From Pectobacterium wasabiae CFBP 3304 (GTDB lineage: Bacteria > Pseudomonadota > Gammaproteobacteria > Enterobacterales > Enterobacteriaceae): DNA of 64,000 nucleotides. The notes below the pieces were generated by a model that was not told where the DNA came from, did not search any database, and worked only from the letters and a program-made list of their open reading frames with translations. The stretch is taken from positions 2,232,001 through 2,296,000 of the forward strand of contig NZ_CP015750.1 of assembly GCF_001742185.1 (NCBI RefSeq), read 5' to 3'. This document shows positions 1-8,992 of this stretch, piece by piece. The position numbers were made by a program, and so were the translations under genes. Position 1 is the first letter of the stretch, and each line of letters starts with the position of its first letter.

Positions 1-62
1 ATTACCTGAGAGCCTGCCCACCTCTGATCTGTTTTTAAAACACATCAAAGGCAGGCTAAACC

Positions 63-1070
63 TTAATCCTGTGCAAGCGTAGCGACCATCACGGCTTTGA
101 TGGTGTGCATACGGTTTTCCGCCTGATCGAACACGGTACTGTGCGCGGATTCAAAGACCTCGTCCGTGACTTCCATTCCACCGTGCAGGCCATACTGTTC
201 TGCCATTTGCTGACCCATGGTTGTTTGGTCATCATGGAACGCTGGCAGGCAGTGTAGGAACTTCACCTGCGGATTGCCCGTTGCGGCGATCATCGCCATG
301 TTCACCTGATACGGTTTTAGCAGCGCGATACGCTCTTTCCACGTTTCTTTCGGTTCACCCATAGAAACCCAAACGTCGGTATAAATGAAGTCTGCGCCCG
401 CGACGCCTGCGGCGATATCTTCTGTCAGCGTGATGCTGCCGCCCGTTTGCTCTGCTGCTGCTTGACACTCAGCCACCAAACCGGCATCCGGCCAGCAGGC
501 TTTTGGCGCAACAAGGCGTAAATCCAGCCCGGTCAGCGCCGCCGCTTCCAGCATGGTGTTGCCCATGTTGTTACGCGCATCGCCAGCGTAGACGAGCGTC
601 ATGTCTGACAACGCTTTACCCGGCAAATGTTCCTGCATTGTCAGCAGATCGGCCAACAACTGCGTGGGGTGGAATTCGTTTGTCAGTCCGTTCCACACTG
701 GAACACCTGCATATTGCGCCAGCGTTTCAACAATGTGCTGGCCGTAGCCGCGATATTGAATGCCGTCGTACATTCTTCCCAGAACGCGGGCGGTGTCCTT
801 GATGGATTCTTTATGACCAATTTGGCTACCGCTTGGGCCGAGATAGGTCACTTGCGCGCCCTGATCGTATGCAGCAACTTCGAAAGAGCAGCGAGTACGA
901 GTCGAATCTTTTTCGAAGATGAGTGCGATGTTTTTACCTTGCAGGCGGCGAGTTTCGGTTCCGCTTTTTTTATCGGCCTTCAGTTTCGTCGACAAAGCTA
1001 AAAGATGGGCAATTTCTGCGGGTGTAAAATCCATTAACCTTAAAAAGTGACGCTTATAGAACGGTTGCAT
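63..1070 (-). CDS. argI: Ornithine carbamoyltransferase
   Basis: Joins carbamoyl phosphate and ornithine to give citrulline in cytoplasmic arginine synthesis. The 335-residue protein is nearly identical to E. coli ArgI along its whole length. It carries the carbamoyl-phosphate motif STRTRCSF, the HPTQ motif and the ornithine-side HCLP motif. The reading frame is open to 1109, but I chose the ATG at 1070 because the family begins just before the FYKRHF segment and GGAG lies 9 bases upstream. The gene faces away from rraB. A double ARG box lies about 180 bases upstream, so repression by ArgR with arginine is expected. An ERIC repeat lies between that operator and the start codon. Confidence 0.97.
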   Translation of the reverse strand: MQPFYKRHFLRLMDFTPAEIAHLLALSTKLKADKKSGTETRRLQGKNIALIFEKDSTRTRCSFEVAAYDQGAQVTYLGPSGSQIGHKESIKDTARVLGRMYDGIQYRGYGQHIVETLAQYAGVPVWNGLTNEFHPTQLLADLLTMQEHLPGKALSDMTLVYAGDARNNMGNTMLEAAALTGLDLRLVAPKACWPDAGLVAECQAAAEQTGGSITLTEDIAAGVAGADFIYTDVWVSMGEPKETWKERIALLKPYQVNMAMIAATGNPQVKFLHCLPAFHDDQTTMGQQMAEQYGLHGGMEVTDEVFESAHSTVFDQAENRMHTIKAVMVATLAQD

Positions 1071-1097
1071 GATGTATCTCTCCATGTGGCTCAACAC

Positions 1098-1226
1098 TAT
1101 CCCCGTCATACTTCAAGCTGCATGTGCGTTGGCTTCTCTTACTCACCCCAGTCACTTACTTGAGTAAGCTCCTGAGGATTCGTGCGATTGCCGCCTTCCT
1201 GCAACTCGAATTATCTAGGGTATATC
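1098..1226. repeat. ERIC repeat, copy 1
   Basis: Imperfect palindrome of about 127 bp holding the ERIC core, including the segments read as CACCCCAGTCACTTACT and AAGCTCCTGAGGATTC. It lies in the presumed argI leader, between the ARG boxes and the coding region. Related copies are at 14103, 59662 and 59925. Confidence 0.93.
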
Positions 1227-1246
1227 TATCGGATTAAAAGCTATTC

Positions 1247-1285
1247 ATTGAATTAAAATTCACTTTATATGTGTAATTATTCAAA
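1247..1285 (-). promoter_or_regulatory. Double ARG box and promoter of argI
   Basis: Two 18-bp ArgR sites separated by 3 bp. The first has the perfect palindrome TGAATTAAAATTCA (1249-1262); the second is TGTGTAATTATTCA (1270-1283). This is the standard ArgR hexamer operator layout. On the minus strand a TTGAAT / TATAAA pair lies inside the same stretch, so ArgR binding would cover the argI promoter. Confidence 0.85.
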
Positions 1286-1375
1286 TTCAAGTGGTGATAT
1301 CAAACTTTGTGGTGGAGCAAGCCGCAGGGCTGTGGGACAATAAGCAATATTACGTCGATTAATGAGGACTGAGGC

Positions 1376-1798
1376 ATGGCAAATCGCGAATTACTGGAAG
1401 AGCAACGGGAAGAGACACGCCTGATCATTGAAGAACTGCTGGATGATGGCAGCGATCCTGACGCGCTCTATACCATTGAACACCATTTCTCTGCTGAGAA
1501 GTTTGAAGTGTTGGAGAAAGTTGCTGTAGAAGCCTTCAAGCTGGGCTATGAAGTGACGGATGCGGAAGAACTGGAAGTGGAAGATGGCGTGTTGCTGATG
1601 TGCTGTGATGCGATCAGTGAAGTCGCGCTGAATGCGGAACTGATCGACGCGCAGGTAGAACAGCTACTGGCGCTGGCAGAACGCCACGGTGTGAATTACG
1701 ACGGGTGGGGTACTTACTTCGAAGATCCGGATGGTGAAGGCGAAGAAGGGGATGATGAAGATTTTTATGACGAAGATGATGACGGTAAGCGCCATTAA
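1376..1798 (+). CDS. rraB: Regulator of RNase E activity B
   Basis: Cytoplasmic protein that binds RNase E and modulates mRNA decay. The 140 residues align with E. coli RraB (YjgD) end to end, including the N-terminal [15 protein letters not shown] segment, the [11 protein letters not shown] motif and the very acidic tail rich in Asp and Glu. The start has a good upstream region (AATGAGGAC, 8 bases before ATG). It is divergent from argI and is followed by its own intrinsic terminator, so it is probably monocistronic. The argI-rraB neighbourhood is conserved in Enterobacterales. Confidence 0.96.
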   Translation: MANRELLEEQREETRLIIEELLDDGSDPDALYTIEHHFSAEKFEVLEKVAVEAFKLGYEVTDAEELEVEDGVLLMCCDAISEVALNAELIDAQVEQLLALAERHGVNYDGWGTYFEDPDGEGEEGDDEDFYDEDDDGKRH

Positions 1799-1828
1799 CC
1801 ATTGAGCTTCAACCCTGCCTCACAGAAT

Positions 1829-1855
1829 GCCGCGGGAATACCCTGCGGCGTTTTT
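1829..1855 (+). terminator. rraB terminator
   Basis: GC-rich hairpin (arms GCCGCGGG and CCCTGCGGC) followed by five T, 30 bases after the rraB stop codon. Confidence 0.8.
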
Positions 1856-1948
1856 ATTTGGTTTTTACGCGATCGTTATGTCGATCGCTTAAATGCGGAT
1901 ACCGTATTTCCCTCGGAATCTCGATCCTGCAACAATCGGTATGGCTGT

Positions 1949-2452
1949 CTACAGCACTTTCAGCATCGTCACTTCACAATCGGTGTGGCCCGTGTTGCCC
2001 ATTGAATGGGGAATCGCATCGAAGCCCAGCGAGGCATATAGCCGAATTGCGCTGGTCAAGTGACCCGTCGTTTCCAGATAACAGCGGCGAAAGCCATGCT
2101 GACGAGCAAAATCAAGCGCTTGTATTGCTAACTGACGTGCCAGACCTTTGCCCCGCACAACGGGTAAGAAATACATTTTCTGTAATTCACAGACATCTTC
2201 TTCACCCGCAACCAGCGGCGCAACCCCACCCCCGCCAACCACGCGGCCTTCATATTCAATAACCCAATAGGCGCTTTTCGGCTGGTTATACAGGGCAAAC
2301 AACGCATCCAGATTAGGGTCGGAGACGGTGTAACCTTTATCGGCCGTTAAACCAAATTCGGCAGAAACCTGACGGATGACCTGTGCAATAGCGGCATCGT
2401 CCTGCGCAGTGATTAGGCGTACCTGAAGATTCGTGGAGGTCGCAGTTGTCAT
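1949..2452 (-). CDS. yjgM: GNAT N-acetyltransferase YjgM
   Basis: Acetyl-CoA dependent acetyltransferase of the GNAT fold, 167 residues. The acetyl-CoA pyrophosphate loop is seen as RGKGLA near residue 100, followed by the C-terminal LYASLGF segment. Sequence and position between rraB and yjgN match E. coli YjgM, with shared blocks such as [22 protein letters not shown]. The natural substrate is not settled by the sequence. It converges on rraB and lies within the argI-yjgN syntenic block. Confidence 0.9.
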   Translation of the reverse strand: MTTATSTNLQVRLITAQDDAAIAQVIRQVSAEFGLTADKGYTVSDPNLDALFALYNQPKSAYWVIEYEGRVVGGGGVAPLVAGEEDVCELQKMYFLPVVRGKGLARQLAIQALDFARQHGFRRCYLETTGHLTSAIRLYASLGFDAIPHSMGNTGHTDCEVTMLKVL

Positions 2453-2746
2453 AATACATACTCTTGTTCTTACGGTTTACGAGGGTAATGATCTTGACCG
2501 ATTGTAATACCATTTCAGACCACCTCGATGCAACGTCTATACCTGTCATCGTTCAAGTGGCAGCACGTCAGTTTCTCTATGAATTACCCTATCTCTAATA
2601 ATTAATCAGTATATAAATTTGTTTAATTGCTGTTAACTTTTATTGTTGTCGTTAACAGGACATGCTTAAATAAGCCGCTTTTTGTATGCCGATAGCGTGT
2701 CCAATAAAGCGTTTATGAAGTTTATTTCTTTTAGGATGAAAGGGTT

Positions 2747-3928
2747 ATGACTACCAATACTTCAAAAAATAACACGCAGCATCGCGTGCAGTTTCATGGT
2801 AAGGCTGGGGAATATTTTGCAATTTGGCTGGTGAATGCGTTATTAACGGCAATCACCTTGGGGATTTATTCTGCATGGGCGACAGTGCGCCGCCGCCGTT
2901 ATTTCTACGGCAATACGGAAATTAATGGTGACCGTTTTGACTATCACGCCCAGCCTATTCAGATCTTAAAAGGACGTTTGCTGGTTATTGCCGGTATTAT
3001 TCTGTTTTATGCCGTAATGGCCGCATCACCGACGCTTGGCATACTGCTCGCGTTGGCATTTTCGGCCCTCATTCCGATTATTGTCATCCGTAACTGGCGT
3101 TATAACGCCATTATGTCCAGCTATCGTGGTATCCGTTTTAATTATCATTGCCAGACAGGCCGCGCATATTGGGTATTACTGCTTTGTCCTATTTTGCTGC
3201 TTCTGGCTTTGTATGCCGCGCTGGTTGTTGTGATGGTTATTGGTATGCAGAGCAATAGCCCGATTCTGGCTGTATTCATCGCCCTGGCGCTTGCTACTCC
3301 GGGTTTTGCTGCGGTGAATGGCATCATGAAAATGATGCAGCTTGATTTCTATGTGAATAACCTGTTTTTCGGTAAAACGGCGTTTAACGCAGAATTGACG
3401 AAAGCAGCATTCATTAAAATTGGCCTGATTGGCGTACTGATTATTATTCCTTTCGTGATCGTAGGATTGTCATTCATGAGTTCGGCCTTCTTAACCTCAT
3501 TCCAGACCGCGATAATGGGTGGCAGAAATGAAGATGAGGTGCTCAGTATGATGGCGAGCAATACTCTTAATCTGATGATCACGCTGCTTGTGGTGCTGCT
3601 GGGGGTGCTGGTTTCCACTTGCTACCAACTGGTCGCACAGCGTAATTACCTGTTCAACCAGACATCGCTGAGCGGTGGTGTGAAATTGCACTCTTCCATG
3701 AAAACGCTGTCTTACATATGGCTGCTGATAACCAATAGCCTGATTACGGTCTTTTCTTTCGGTTGGGCTGCACCGGTGGCAGAGATTCGTCATGCACGCT
3801 ATCTCGCGAATGCGACGATGGTTGAAGGCGATCTGGCGCTGCTGCACGTTCAGGCACATCAGGACACGGCAAACAGTGCACTGGCCGAAGAAGCCGTACA
3901 AGCCCTCGATTTGGGTGTCGGCCTGTAA
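2747..3928 (+). CDS. yjgN: Inner membrane protein YjgN (DUF898)
   Basis: Polytopic inner-membrane protein of 393 residues, close to the 398 of E. coli YjgN. It has two related halves, each with a soluble FHGKAGEYFAIWLVN / LHSSMKTLSYIWLLITN type entry segment followed by hydrophobic helices; I count about seven to eight membrane spans. The 'SAWATVRRRRYFYGNT' segment is typical of DUF898. Its biochemical role is unknown. It is followed 16 bases later by the M48 peptidase gene, and a terminator follows that pair, so the two are probably cotranscribed. Confidence 0.9.
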   Translation: MTTNTSKNNTQHRVQFHGKAGEYFAIWLVNALLTAITLGIYSAWATVRRRRYFYGNTEINGDRFDYHAQPIQILKGRLLVIAGIILFYAVMAASPTLGILLALAFSALIPIIVIRNWRYNAIMSSYRGIRFNYHCQTGRAYWVLLLCPILLLLALYAALVVVMVIGMQSNSPILAVFIALALATPGFAAVNGIMKMMQLDFYVNNLFFGKTAFNAELTKAAFIKIGLIGVLIIIPFVIVGLSFMSSAFLTSFQTAIMGGRNEDEVLSMMASNTLNLMITLLVVLLGVLVSTCYQLVAQRNYLFNQTSLSGGVKLHSSMKTLSYIWLLITNSLITVFSFGWAAPVAEIRHARYLANATMVEGDLALLHVQAHQDTANSALAEEAVQALDLGVGL

Positions 3929-3944
3929 GTTATAAGGCAGGAAT

Positions 3945-4982
3945 ATGAATATTGAGGGGCATTATCAATACCCCGGATTGGCGGCCCGCGTGGCCGCTTC
4001 TCTTCATTTAACGGACAATGGTTCGATGATGGTGCTGAGCACGGAGTCATCGAATACGACATTTACATTGGAGCAGGTCGAGGTTTCCGATGCGCTGGGA
4101 TCTATTCCCCTGACGTTAACGTTTCCTGACGGCGGTCGCTTTGTTCCTTCCGACGATCCTACATTTCGTGCGTGGTATTCCGCGCGCCGTCGCCCTGGGC
4201 TGGTCCATCGTCTGGAACGCCATAAGCGTGGCGTGATTCTCACGTTATTTGCCACGCTATTCATTGTCATAAACTATGTCTATGTGGTGTTGCCGTGGGC
4301 GAGCTCCGCGTTGGCGCTACACATTCCTACCGCCATCGAACAGCAATTAGGGCAACATACGCTAACGCTGTTACGGCACAGCGATTTTAAACCTTCAAAA
4401 CTGCCTATTGCTCGCCAACAGGCGATGCAAACGCTGTTTCAACAGGTTATGCCCGCTGACATGCGGGAAGACAAAACGCCGCTGCGCCTGGAGATTATGT
4501 CGGCGCCTATTGGGCCGAATGCCTTTATGTTGGCAGATGGCACGCTGATTATCAGTGACGATCTGGTAACGCTGGCGAAAAGTGATAACGAGCTGGCTGC
4601 GGTGATGTTGCATGAAATGGGACACCACGCCTACCGCCATCCAATGCGCATGGTCGTGCGTTCATCGCTGGTGTCGCTGACGTTCATGTGGATGACGGGG
4701 GATGTCAGTGGAGTGGGGGATATCGTGTTGCAGTCTGCCGCTTTTATCAACGAGATGCAGTTTTCTCGCGATATGGAGCGGGAAGCCGATGCATGGGCAA
4801 TAGCAAAAATGCAACAGCAAGGGCGTTCGCTTCAGTCCATGCAGGCAATGTATCAGGCCCTGATCAATCACGACCGCAGCGAGGATGACGTTGAATCGCT
4901 GGATTTACCTGACTGGTTGAGCACACATCCAGATATGGACGAGCGGCTGAGAACGATTGAAAGAGAAATGAATAAACACTGA
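3945..4982 (+). CDS. M48-family membrane zinc metallopeptidase
   Basis: Membrane-anchored metalloprotease of 345 residues. An N-terminal soluble domain of about 95 residues is followed by one hydrophobic span (about residues 96-120, after a basic RLERHKRG stop), then the peptidase domain. The zinc site is HEMGH (His223, Glu224, His227), with Glu280 of the EREADAWAI block as third ligand; all catalytic residues are present. It resembles the HtpX/BepA/LoiP group in fold, but the DUF898-linked N-terminal region is distinct. It lies directly after yjgN, and the pairing suggests that the two membrane proteins work together, perhaps in protein quality control. That role is inference. Confidence 0.88.
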   Translation: MNIEGHYQYPGLAARVAASLHLTDNGSMMVLSTESSNTTFTLEQVEVSDALGSIPLTLTFPDGGRFVPSDDPTFRAWYSARRRPGLVHRLERHKRGVILTLFATLFIVINYVYVVLPWASSALALHIPTAIEQQLGQHTLTLLRHSDFKPSKLPIARQQAMQTLFQQVMPADMREDKTPLRLEIMSAPIGPNAFMLADGTLIISDDLVTLAKSDNELAAVMLHEMGHHAYRHPMRMVVRSSLVSLTFMWMTGDVSGVGDIVLQSAAFINEMQFSRDMEREADAWAIAKMQQQGRSLQSMQAMYQALINHDRSEDDVESLDLPDWLSTHPDMDERLRTIEREMNKH

Positions 4983-5010
4983 TCCTCAACGCTGATTTTA
5001 ACTCCTGCCT

Positions 5011-5052
5011 AATGCCGATAGTGTGCGGATATCACTGCGTACTATCGGCATT
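5011..5052 (+). terminator. Hairpin after yjgN-M48 pair
   Basis: Perfect 12-bp inverted repeat (AATGCCGATAGT / ACTATCGGCATT) with an 18-base loop and a T-rich tail, 28 bases after the M48 stop codon. The stretch 5053-5322 holds no convincing gene. Confidence 0.7.
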
Positions 5053-5322
5053 CTTATTCGTGATGTGAACAACTTCCCCCTGCTTTTGCTGTTTTTATGG
5101 GCATTAATGTCGAGTGGAAAGGACGAGCGGCGTAGTCAGCCGATTAACAGGAATGCGTTAAATATCATTCTATTGAAAATTTCTTATAGAATCGTTCGCT
5201 ATAAATAAAAAATCCAGATAATAATATGTTTTTATTATTAGCTCACTTATGGTTATTGGGATTTTTCCTAATAGACATTAAAATCGCGGCTTCACGACGT
5301 CATGATTACCGAAGAGCTATTT

Positions 5323-6402
5323 ATGGTTAACCGAATACTATCAGGGGTGGTGGGTGCATTTCTGTTAATGCTGTCACCATTAACGCATGCACAGACAAAT
5401 TTTTCAGCACCGCAAGAAGGCGACTGGATCGCGCCTGAATTTACCTTCAACAGTGGCGAAAAATTAAAAGATCTACGCATTCACTATTATACGATCGGTG
5501 ATAAAACCAAACCTGCTGTCTTATTGCTACATGGAACGAACCAGCCGATTAAGGCGCTGTTAGCAAATGGTTTTGGCGGGGAGTTGTTCGGGCCGGGGCA
5601 GGCTCTGGATAGCAGCAAATACTTTATTATCATGCCGGAAAGTATTGGTTCTGGAAAATCGTCCAAACCGTCAGACGGCTTACGGATGGCATTTCCCCAA
5701 TACGATTATAACGATATGGTGCAAGCCCAATATCGCTTAATCAAAGAAGGGCTGGGTATTAACCACCTGCGTTTGGTGATGGGATATTCCATGGGCGGGA
5801 TGCAGACCTGGCTCTGGGGGGAAAAATACCCGGACATGATGGATGCATTGGTGCCAATGGCGTCGCTGCCAAATGAGTTGTCTGGTCGTAACTGGATGAT
5901 GCGTCGCATCTTGATTGAGTCCATCAAGAACGATCCGGCCTGGAATAATGGCGATTACACGCAGCAACCGCCAACGCTCAAAACGGCCAGCATTATGTTC
6001 AGTATCGCCACTACTGGCGGAACGCTGGCCTATCAGAGCAAAGCGCCGACGCGAGCACAGGCGGACAAACTGGTAGAAGATCGCCTTGCTGCGCCGTCAA
6101 GCAGCGATGCCAATGACTTTATTTATATCTGGGGGTCGTCTGCAAATTATAATGCTGCCCCGGATCTGAATAAAATTAAAGCCCCTGTTCTGGTGATTAA
6201 CTCTGCGGATGATGAGCGTAATCCTGTTGAAACAGGCATCCTGGATAATGAGCTTAAGAAGATTAAGCAGGCGACGGTGTTCCTTATTCCCGCCAGTAAC
6301 GAAACCAGCGGGCATGGCACGATGATGTCAGCAAAATTTTATAAAGATGAGTTGCAACGTTTCTTAGACAAGAATCAGTCGCAGAAAAAGAATAAAAAAT
6401 AA
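5323..6402 (+). CDS. Exported MetX-like alpha/beta hydrolase
   Basis: Predicted periplasmic or secreted alpha/beta hydrolase, 359 residues. A signal peptide is seen (basic start, LSGVVGAFLLMLSP core, cleavage near THAQ). The nucleophile elbow is GYSMGG with Ser156, within a block (MGGMQTWLWGEKYPD) typical of homoserine O-acetyltransferase-like hydrolases. An Asp and a C-terminal His (SGHGT) complete a plausible triad. A cytoplasmic MetX would have no signal peptide, so the substrate is likely extracytoplasmic and unknown. I chose the second ATG (5323) because GAAGAG lies 7 bases upstream and the signal peptide starts there; the frame also opens at 5302. Confidence 0.82.
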   Translation: MVNRILSGVVGAFLLMLSPLTHAQTNFSAPQEGDWIAPEFTFNSGEKLKDLRIHYYTIGDKTKPAVLLLHGTNQPIKALLANGFGGELFGPGQALDSSKYFIIMPESIGSGKSSKPSDGLRMAFPQYDYNDMVQAQYRLIKEGLGINHLRLVMGYSMGGMQTWLWGEKYPDMMDALVPMASLPNELSGRNWMMRRILIESIKNDPAWNNGDYTQQPPTLKTASIMFSIATTGGTLAYQSKAPTRAQADKLVEDRLAAPSSSDANDFIYIWGSSANYNAAPDLNKIKAPVLVINSADDERNPVETGILDNELKKIKQATVFLIPASNETSGHGTMMSAKFYKDELQRFLDKNQSQKKNKK

Positions 6403-6410
6403 ATTTTAAT

Positions 6411-6440
6411 GGCCGACAGGAAATAGGTTTTCTGTCGGCC
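6411..6440 (+). terminator. Hydrolase gene terminator
   Basis: Hairpin with perfect 9-bp arms (GGCCGACAG / CTGTCGGCC) just after the hydrolase stop, with a T-rich but interrupted tail. Confidence 0.72.
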
Positions 6441-6616
6441 ATTATCTTCTTTATTTGTTCCTTTATTTTATTACGATTTTATAACGGATTTATTTCAGTT
6501 CGTGGGATTAACACGTCTGGAAATTGAAATATAACGACTATTACGTAAATAACTGAACGGCTCTGCTCTGGAGCTGGCACTCACCCTTCCTTATTTTCAG
6601 ACTACAGGGATAATTT

Positions 6617-8236
6617 ATGTTTCGTAAGATAAAGATCCGTACTGCCCTCAGCATGATGGTGTTTTCGTTAGCGGCGCTACTGCTTTTTGTCGGCGTTTTA
6701 GGGTTGGTTGCAGTTCAGTCGGGGAATAAATCATTTGCCCGTGTCGATATGGAAGTGTTGCCAGGGTTGGTCGCGTTGAATGACAGTTCCGAACTGCTGT
6801 TGCGTGGCCGGTTAGATTTACGTCTGTACGAATCATTAATGGGCAAAGGGGACGTCGAGGCAGCGAAAGTCGCACTGGGACGCGCCAGAGGTAAGGTCGA
6901 TGGTGCCAGCGAGAAATGGCAGAACTACCTGAAATATCCACAGTCCGCAGAAGAAAAAATCATTTCTGCGGACATGGCTGAGAAACGTAATACGCTGATG
7001 CAGGAGTTTATCGATCCGGCATTTGCGGCGCTTAACGCAGGGAATCTGGATGAATATCGCCAGCGTGCCGGGAAATCGACGGTGCTGTATGCCGCGTTTG
7101 ATAAATCGTCTAAAGCGCTGGTTGCCTTCAAGCTGAAGAGCATTGATGAAGCCTACGCGGATTCGAATGGGCGTGTGGAGTTGATGGAAACCATCTTGTA
7201 CGCCGCGATTGCCTGTGCGTTGCTGTTGGCTGCACTGGCGTGGTCTGTGATGACCAACCTTATTGTGAAACCGTTGAATCAGGCTATTTCCGTCTTTGAC
7301 CGTATCGCGGAAGGCGACCTGCGTGCGCAGATTGATAGCAGCGGGAAAAATGAAATTGCACAGTTGTTCGCCGCGGTTCAGCGCATGCGTGACGGGCTGG
7401 AAAATATGGTGCGTGTGGTGCGTAACGGTACTGATGCGATCAGCGTTGGCGTTGAGGAAATCGCATCCGGCAATATCGATCTCTCTAGCCGTACCGAGCA
7501 GCAGGCGGCCTCGTTGGATGAAACGGCTTCAAGCATGGAACAGATCATGTCAACGGTGAAAAACAACGAAGACAACACGCGTAAAGCCAACGATCTGGCG
7601 TTGAAAGCCTCGGATTCTGCCTCTCGCGGCGGGAATGTTGTGACCGAAGTGGTTGATACCATGCGTTCTATTAAGCAGAGTTCTGCCAAAATTTCCGACA
7701 TTGTTGGAGTGATCGACGGCATCGCTTTCCAGACCAACCTGCTGGCACTGAACGCTGCGGTGGAATCTGCCCGTGCGGGTCAATATGGTAAAGGCTTTGC
7801 GGTGGTTGCCTCTGAAGTACGGATGTTGGCGGCGCGTAGTGCGACGGCAGCGAAAGAGATTGGCACCATGATTGATGCCTCCCTTAGCCGTATTGAAAAG
7901 GGCGCAGGGCTGGTTGAACTGGCGGGTAATACCATGGATGAAGTGCTGATGGATGTGAAAAAAGTGGTTGATATCATGGATGAAATCACACTGGCTTCCA
8001 GCGAACAGAGTCGAGGTATTTCGCAGATTAATATCGCCATCAATCAGATGGACGGTGTGACGCAGCAGAATGCGTCATTGGTATCAGAAGTGGCGACCTC
8101 TGCGAATGCGCTTCAGGAACAGGTGATTAACCTGCAACAGTCCGTTTCCCGTTTCCAGATCGCAAGAGAAAGCGTGGGAATGAACGGTATTCTGCCCGGC
8201 TTGCGTCAGAACATTGCACTGGCCGATGCTCGCTAA
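6617..8236 (+). CDS. Methyl-accepting chemotaxis protein
   Basis: Transmembrane chemoreceptor of 539 residues. First membrane span at about residues 10-32, periplasmic helical ligand-binding domain of about 155 residues (four-helix-bundle type by length), second span at about 190-212, HAMP domain (NLIVKPLNQAISVFDRIAEGDL), then the coiled-coil signalling domain. The highly conserved tip is present (IAFQTNLLALNAAVESARAG, then KGFAVVASEVR). The C-terminus lacks an NWETF-type pentapeptide, so CheR must reach its sites without a tether. The ligand cannot be read from the sequence. It has its own Shine-Dalgarno (AGGGA) and a terminator, so it is a single-gene unit, a common arrangement for orphan receptors in soft-rot bacteria. 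Confidence 0.95.
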   Translation: MFRKIKIRTALSMMVFSLAALLLFVGVLGLVAVQSGNKSFARVDMEVLPGLVALNDSSELLLRGRLDLRLYESLMGKGDVEAAKVALGRARGKVDGASEKWQNYLKYPQSAEEKIISADMAEKRNTLMQEFIDPAFAALNAGNLDEYRQRAGKSTVLYAAFDKSSKALVAFKLKSIDEAYADSNGRVELMETILYAAIACALLLAALAWSVMTNLIVKPLNQAISVFDRIAEGDLRAQIDSSGKNEIAQLFAAVQRMRDGLENMVRVVRNGTDAISVGVEEIASGNIDLSSRTEQQAASLDETASSMEQIMSTVKNNEDNTRKANDLALKASDSASRGGNVVTEVVDTMRSIKQSSAKISDIVGVIDGIAFQTNLLALNAAVESARAGQYGKGFAVVASEVRMLAARSATAAKEIGTMIDASLSRIEKGAGLVELAGNTMDEVLMDVKKVVDIMDEITLASSEQSRGISQINIAINQMDGVTQQNASLVSEVATSANALQEQVINLQQSVSRFQIARESVGMNGILPGLRQNIALADAR

Positions 8237-8255
8237 TCGTTAAATTCTCCACCGT

Positions 8256-8291
8256 CTGTTTTCGCCAGTGTTATTTTGGCGGCGAAAACAG
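8256..8291. terminator. Bidirectional terminator between MCP gene and kptA
   Basis: Inverted repeat CTGTTTTCGCC / GGCGAAAACAG (11 bp, loop 14 bases) between two converging genes. Confidence 0.65.
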
Positions 8292-8308
8292 GCGACTGAT
8301 ACGCGTAT

Positions 8309-8854
8309 TCATTCCGCTATAAACGGCACTTGAACCGTCAAGGTTAGCCAGACGCCGTTATCCGCCTGATAAAAGATAAACCCCTGTTGATGCATCTCTA
8401 ACGCCTTTACTTTTAGTACCACGGGCTTGCCATGCCGCTGGCCGACTTTTATCGCCGTTGCTTCATCAGCGGATAAATGCACATACTGACGCGAGCCGGG
8501 AAGCAAACCCTGCTGATTTATTGAGTCGAGAAATCGGGTTGCCGTGCCGTGGTAAAGCCACTCGGGCGGTGTTTTAGGCTCGTAACGCAGATCGACCTGT
8601 GATGATGAGTGCCCCTGCGCTGCCCGGATCGATAAGCCATCCGCCGAAATAGAAAAGCGCTTTTTGTCACTGTTATCAACGACAGACTGAATCACTTCTC
8701 TGGTAAGAAGGCGTCCGTCTCTTGCCGCGCCGCTAATCAGTTCAGCAATGTCTGCCCATCCTTCACTGTTCAGCGTGAGCCCAATGGCTTCGGGTTTGTG
8801 CCGTAACACGTAGCTAAGAAACTTGCTGATATCATCATGATTTGTGTTGCTCAT
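8309..8854 (-). CDS. kptA: RNA 2'-phosphotransferase
   Basis: Transfers an RNA 2'-phosphate to NAD, giving ADP-ribose 1'',2''-cyclic phosphate. The protein has 181 residues and matches E. coli KptA over its length: an N-terminal winged-helix part with [15 protein letters not shown], a TSDKKRF-like segment read here as [10 protein letters not shown], then [16 protein letters not shown] and HLSADEATA of the ART-like NAD site. I chose the second ATG (8854) because GGAG lies 6-9 bases before it. Its role in bacteria without a matching tRNA splicing ligase is unclear. It converges on the MCP gene. Confidence 0.92.
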   Translation of the reverse strand: MSNTNHDDISKFLSYVLRHKPEAIGLTLNSEGWADIAELISGAARDGRLLTREVIQSVVDNSDKKRFSISADGLSIRAAQGHSSSQVDLRYEPKTPPEWLYHGTATRFLDSINQQGLLPGSRQYVHLSADEATAIKVGQRHGKPVVLKVKALEMHQQGFIFYQADNGVWLTLTVQVPFIAE

Positions 8855-8930
8855 TGTGTTCTCCATCCATGCATGGTGCGAAGCGAATAGATTGTAATTA
8901 AAATACTTTTTACGCGAATAAAAAATAAAA

Positions 8931-8952
8931 AGCCTCGTTTTTCAACGAGGCT
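8931..8952 (-). terminator. valS terminator
   Basis: Perfect 9-bp stem (AGCCTCGTT / AACGAGGCT) with a 4-base loop; on the minus strand it is followed by a T-rich tract, as expected for the end of the valS transcript. Confidence 0.88.
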
Positions 8953-8992
8953 TTCGTACCACCACTTCTGTGCTACCGCTGAAAACGGGTAG

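Noticed and set aside
5023..5208. Short frame of 61 codons after the M48 gene
   Set aside because: It begins inside the terminator hairpin and has no ribosome site.
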